Origin: Neiella litorisoli
Lineage (GTDB): Bacteria; Pseudomonadota; Gammaproteobacteria; Enterobacterales; Neiellaceae
Direction: 5' to 3'
Length of the DNA stretch: 64,000 nucleotides
Assembly (NCBI RefSeq): GCF_014773395.1
Contig: NZ_JACXAF010000005.1
Location: forward strand, 124,001-188,000
Shown here: positions 63,380 through 64,000 of the stretch, piece after piece
Layout: every line of letters starts with the position of its first letter
How positions within the stretch are numbered: position 1 is the stretch's first letter
The notes under the pieces: model-generated
What the model saw: only the letters and a program-made list of their open reading frames with translations
What the model was told of the DNA's origin: nothing
Database searches by the model: none
Position numbers and translations under genes: made by a program

Positions 63380-64000
63380 TTGACGACCACAAAGGCATTT
63401 GGCTCAGCGGGTTTTTCTCTGCTTGAGGTGCTCATTGCCATGTTCATTCTGGTTGTCGGGCTGCTGGGTTTGGCAGGCTTGCAATTGCATGTCACGCAAG
63501 GCAATCAGGATAGTTATATTCGTTCACAAGCCATGGTGGTTGCGCAAAGCCTCGCCGACCGCCTCAGACTCAATAGTCAATATTTGAACCGCACCATCAA
63601 TACTTCTCCGGCCCTCAATGCGGCCATCGATAATCGCTACAGCACAGCGTCAACCTACAACTTTGCCAGTTTAGGTGCCTGTTCTTCCGGCCAACCTTGG
63701 GATTGTTATTGCCAAGCAATTCCCAGTGGCATTCCCAATTGTCGGGATGATGGAGGTACCAACGCGGCTCAGTGCAGTGCCGAGCAGCTAGCCTTGTTCG
63801 ACGGTTGGCAAAGCAGTTGTGACGGTGTTGCTCTGCACCCCGATTTTTGGTTGCAGGTGAATTGTCAGGATGCCAATACTAGCGATGCCGATAGTTGTAC
63901 CGCGCACTCAGCCCATACCATTATCGCAAGTTGGCCAGCGCCACCGTCAATTGAGTTGGCGCGCTCAAGCTGTCCAACTGATATCTCGCTTGGATTGGCA
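63380..64000 (+). CDS. pilV: Type IV pilus modification protein PilV (partial, runs off the window)
   Basis: A frame open from TTG 63380 to the window edge (207 codons). The N-terminus AFGSAGFSLLEVLIAMFILV is a type III prepilin leader with the G|F cleavage site and Glu5, and the helix continues VVGLLGLAGLQLHVTQ, typical of the minor pilin PilV. The body has many cysteines (CSSGQPWDCYCQAI). AAGGA at 63367-63371 precedes the TTG by eight bases. Other minor pilin genes presumably follow to the right. Confidence 0.85.
   Translation, partial: MTTTKAFGSAGFSLLEVLIAMFILVVGLLGLAGLQLHVTQGNQDSYIRSQAMVVAQSLADRLRLNSQYLNRTINTSPALNAAIDNRYSTASTYNFASLGACSSGQPWDCYCQAIPSGIPNCRDDGGTNAAQCSAEQLALFDGWQSSCDGVALHPDFWLQVNCQDANTSDADSCTAHSAHTIIASWPAPPSIELARSSCPTDISLGLA

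Noticed and set aside
1-64000. CRISPR arrays, tRNA or rRNA genes
   Set aside because: I saw no regularly spaced short repeats with unique spacers, and no tRNA cloverleaf or rRNA sequence on either strand.

Overview
The window reads as chromosome of a marine gammaproteobacterium near the Alteromonadales (Shewanella, Ferrimonas and Idiomarina-like). The clues are apbE-nqrM of a Na+-pumping NADH dehydrogenase, the mutH/rppH-ptsP-lgt-thyA order, two large TonB-dependent receptors paired with a sulfotransferase and a beta-propeller phytase, and the rpsT/murJ-ribF-ileS-lspA-fkpB-ispH-pilV run. The assignment rests on gene content only.

Layout. 1-5300: apbE end, nqrM, an acyltransferase, a DUF3429 protein, an SDR enzyme, a small HTH regulator with paired palindromic operators, ppiC, a LEA2 lipoprotein, a MITE-like element and yfbR. 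5300-11600: an isoamylase-N-like protein, mutH, an oriC-like intergenic region with DnaA boxes and clustered GATC sites, rppH-ptsP, and lgt-thyA. 11593-32965: a genomic island of about 21.4 kb that splits the host thyA. 32966-55150: thyA 3' remnant, TPR-sulfotransferase and TonB receptor, DUF1800/DUF1501 pair, OlsF-like acyltransferase, AraC regulator with a degenerate GGDEF protein, TonB receptor and two-domain phytase, an MFS transporter, tandem structured repeats, an LpxH-like phosphoesterase, an ECF sigma/anti-sigma/DUF4097 operon and a YgaV-like regulator. 55149-64000: rpsT, murJ, ribF-ileS-lspA-fkpB-ispH and the start of pilV.

The island is the main discovery. It interrupts thyA after about codon 222, flanked by the direct repeat CATATTT, and both host pieces are undecayed. 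It brings a complete, diverged thyA. That gene is the last of a leftward operon that starts at the right end: three tyrosine-recombinase-fold proteins (406, 707 and 620 aa), a coiled-coil protein and thyA, all overlapping or nearly so. The order matches, from memory, the intA-tfp-intB-srap module of strand-biased circularizing integrative elements (Tn6283/SE type). Thymidylate synthesis is therefore kept whether the element is in or out.

The rightward cargo is a tight six-gene operon: a small putative DNA-binding protein behind a perfect palindrome, a PLD-like/SNF2 helicase, a DUF4391 protein, a RecF/Rad50-like ABC ATPase, a type III Mod methyltransferase and a type III Res helicase-nuclease. 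It looks like an expanded type III defence system with an embedded ABC ATPase that could be an effector, by analogy with PrrC in type I loci. The left arm has an XRE repressor with two operators and a set of small unknown genes, two of them carrying or resembling the MbcA/ParS toxin-binding domain without a recognisable toxin.
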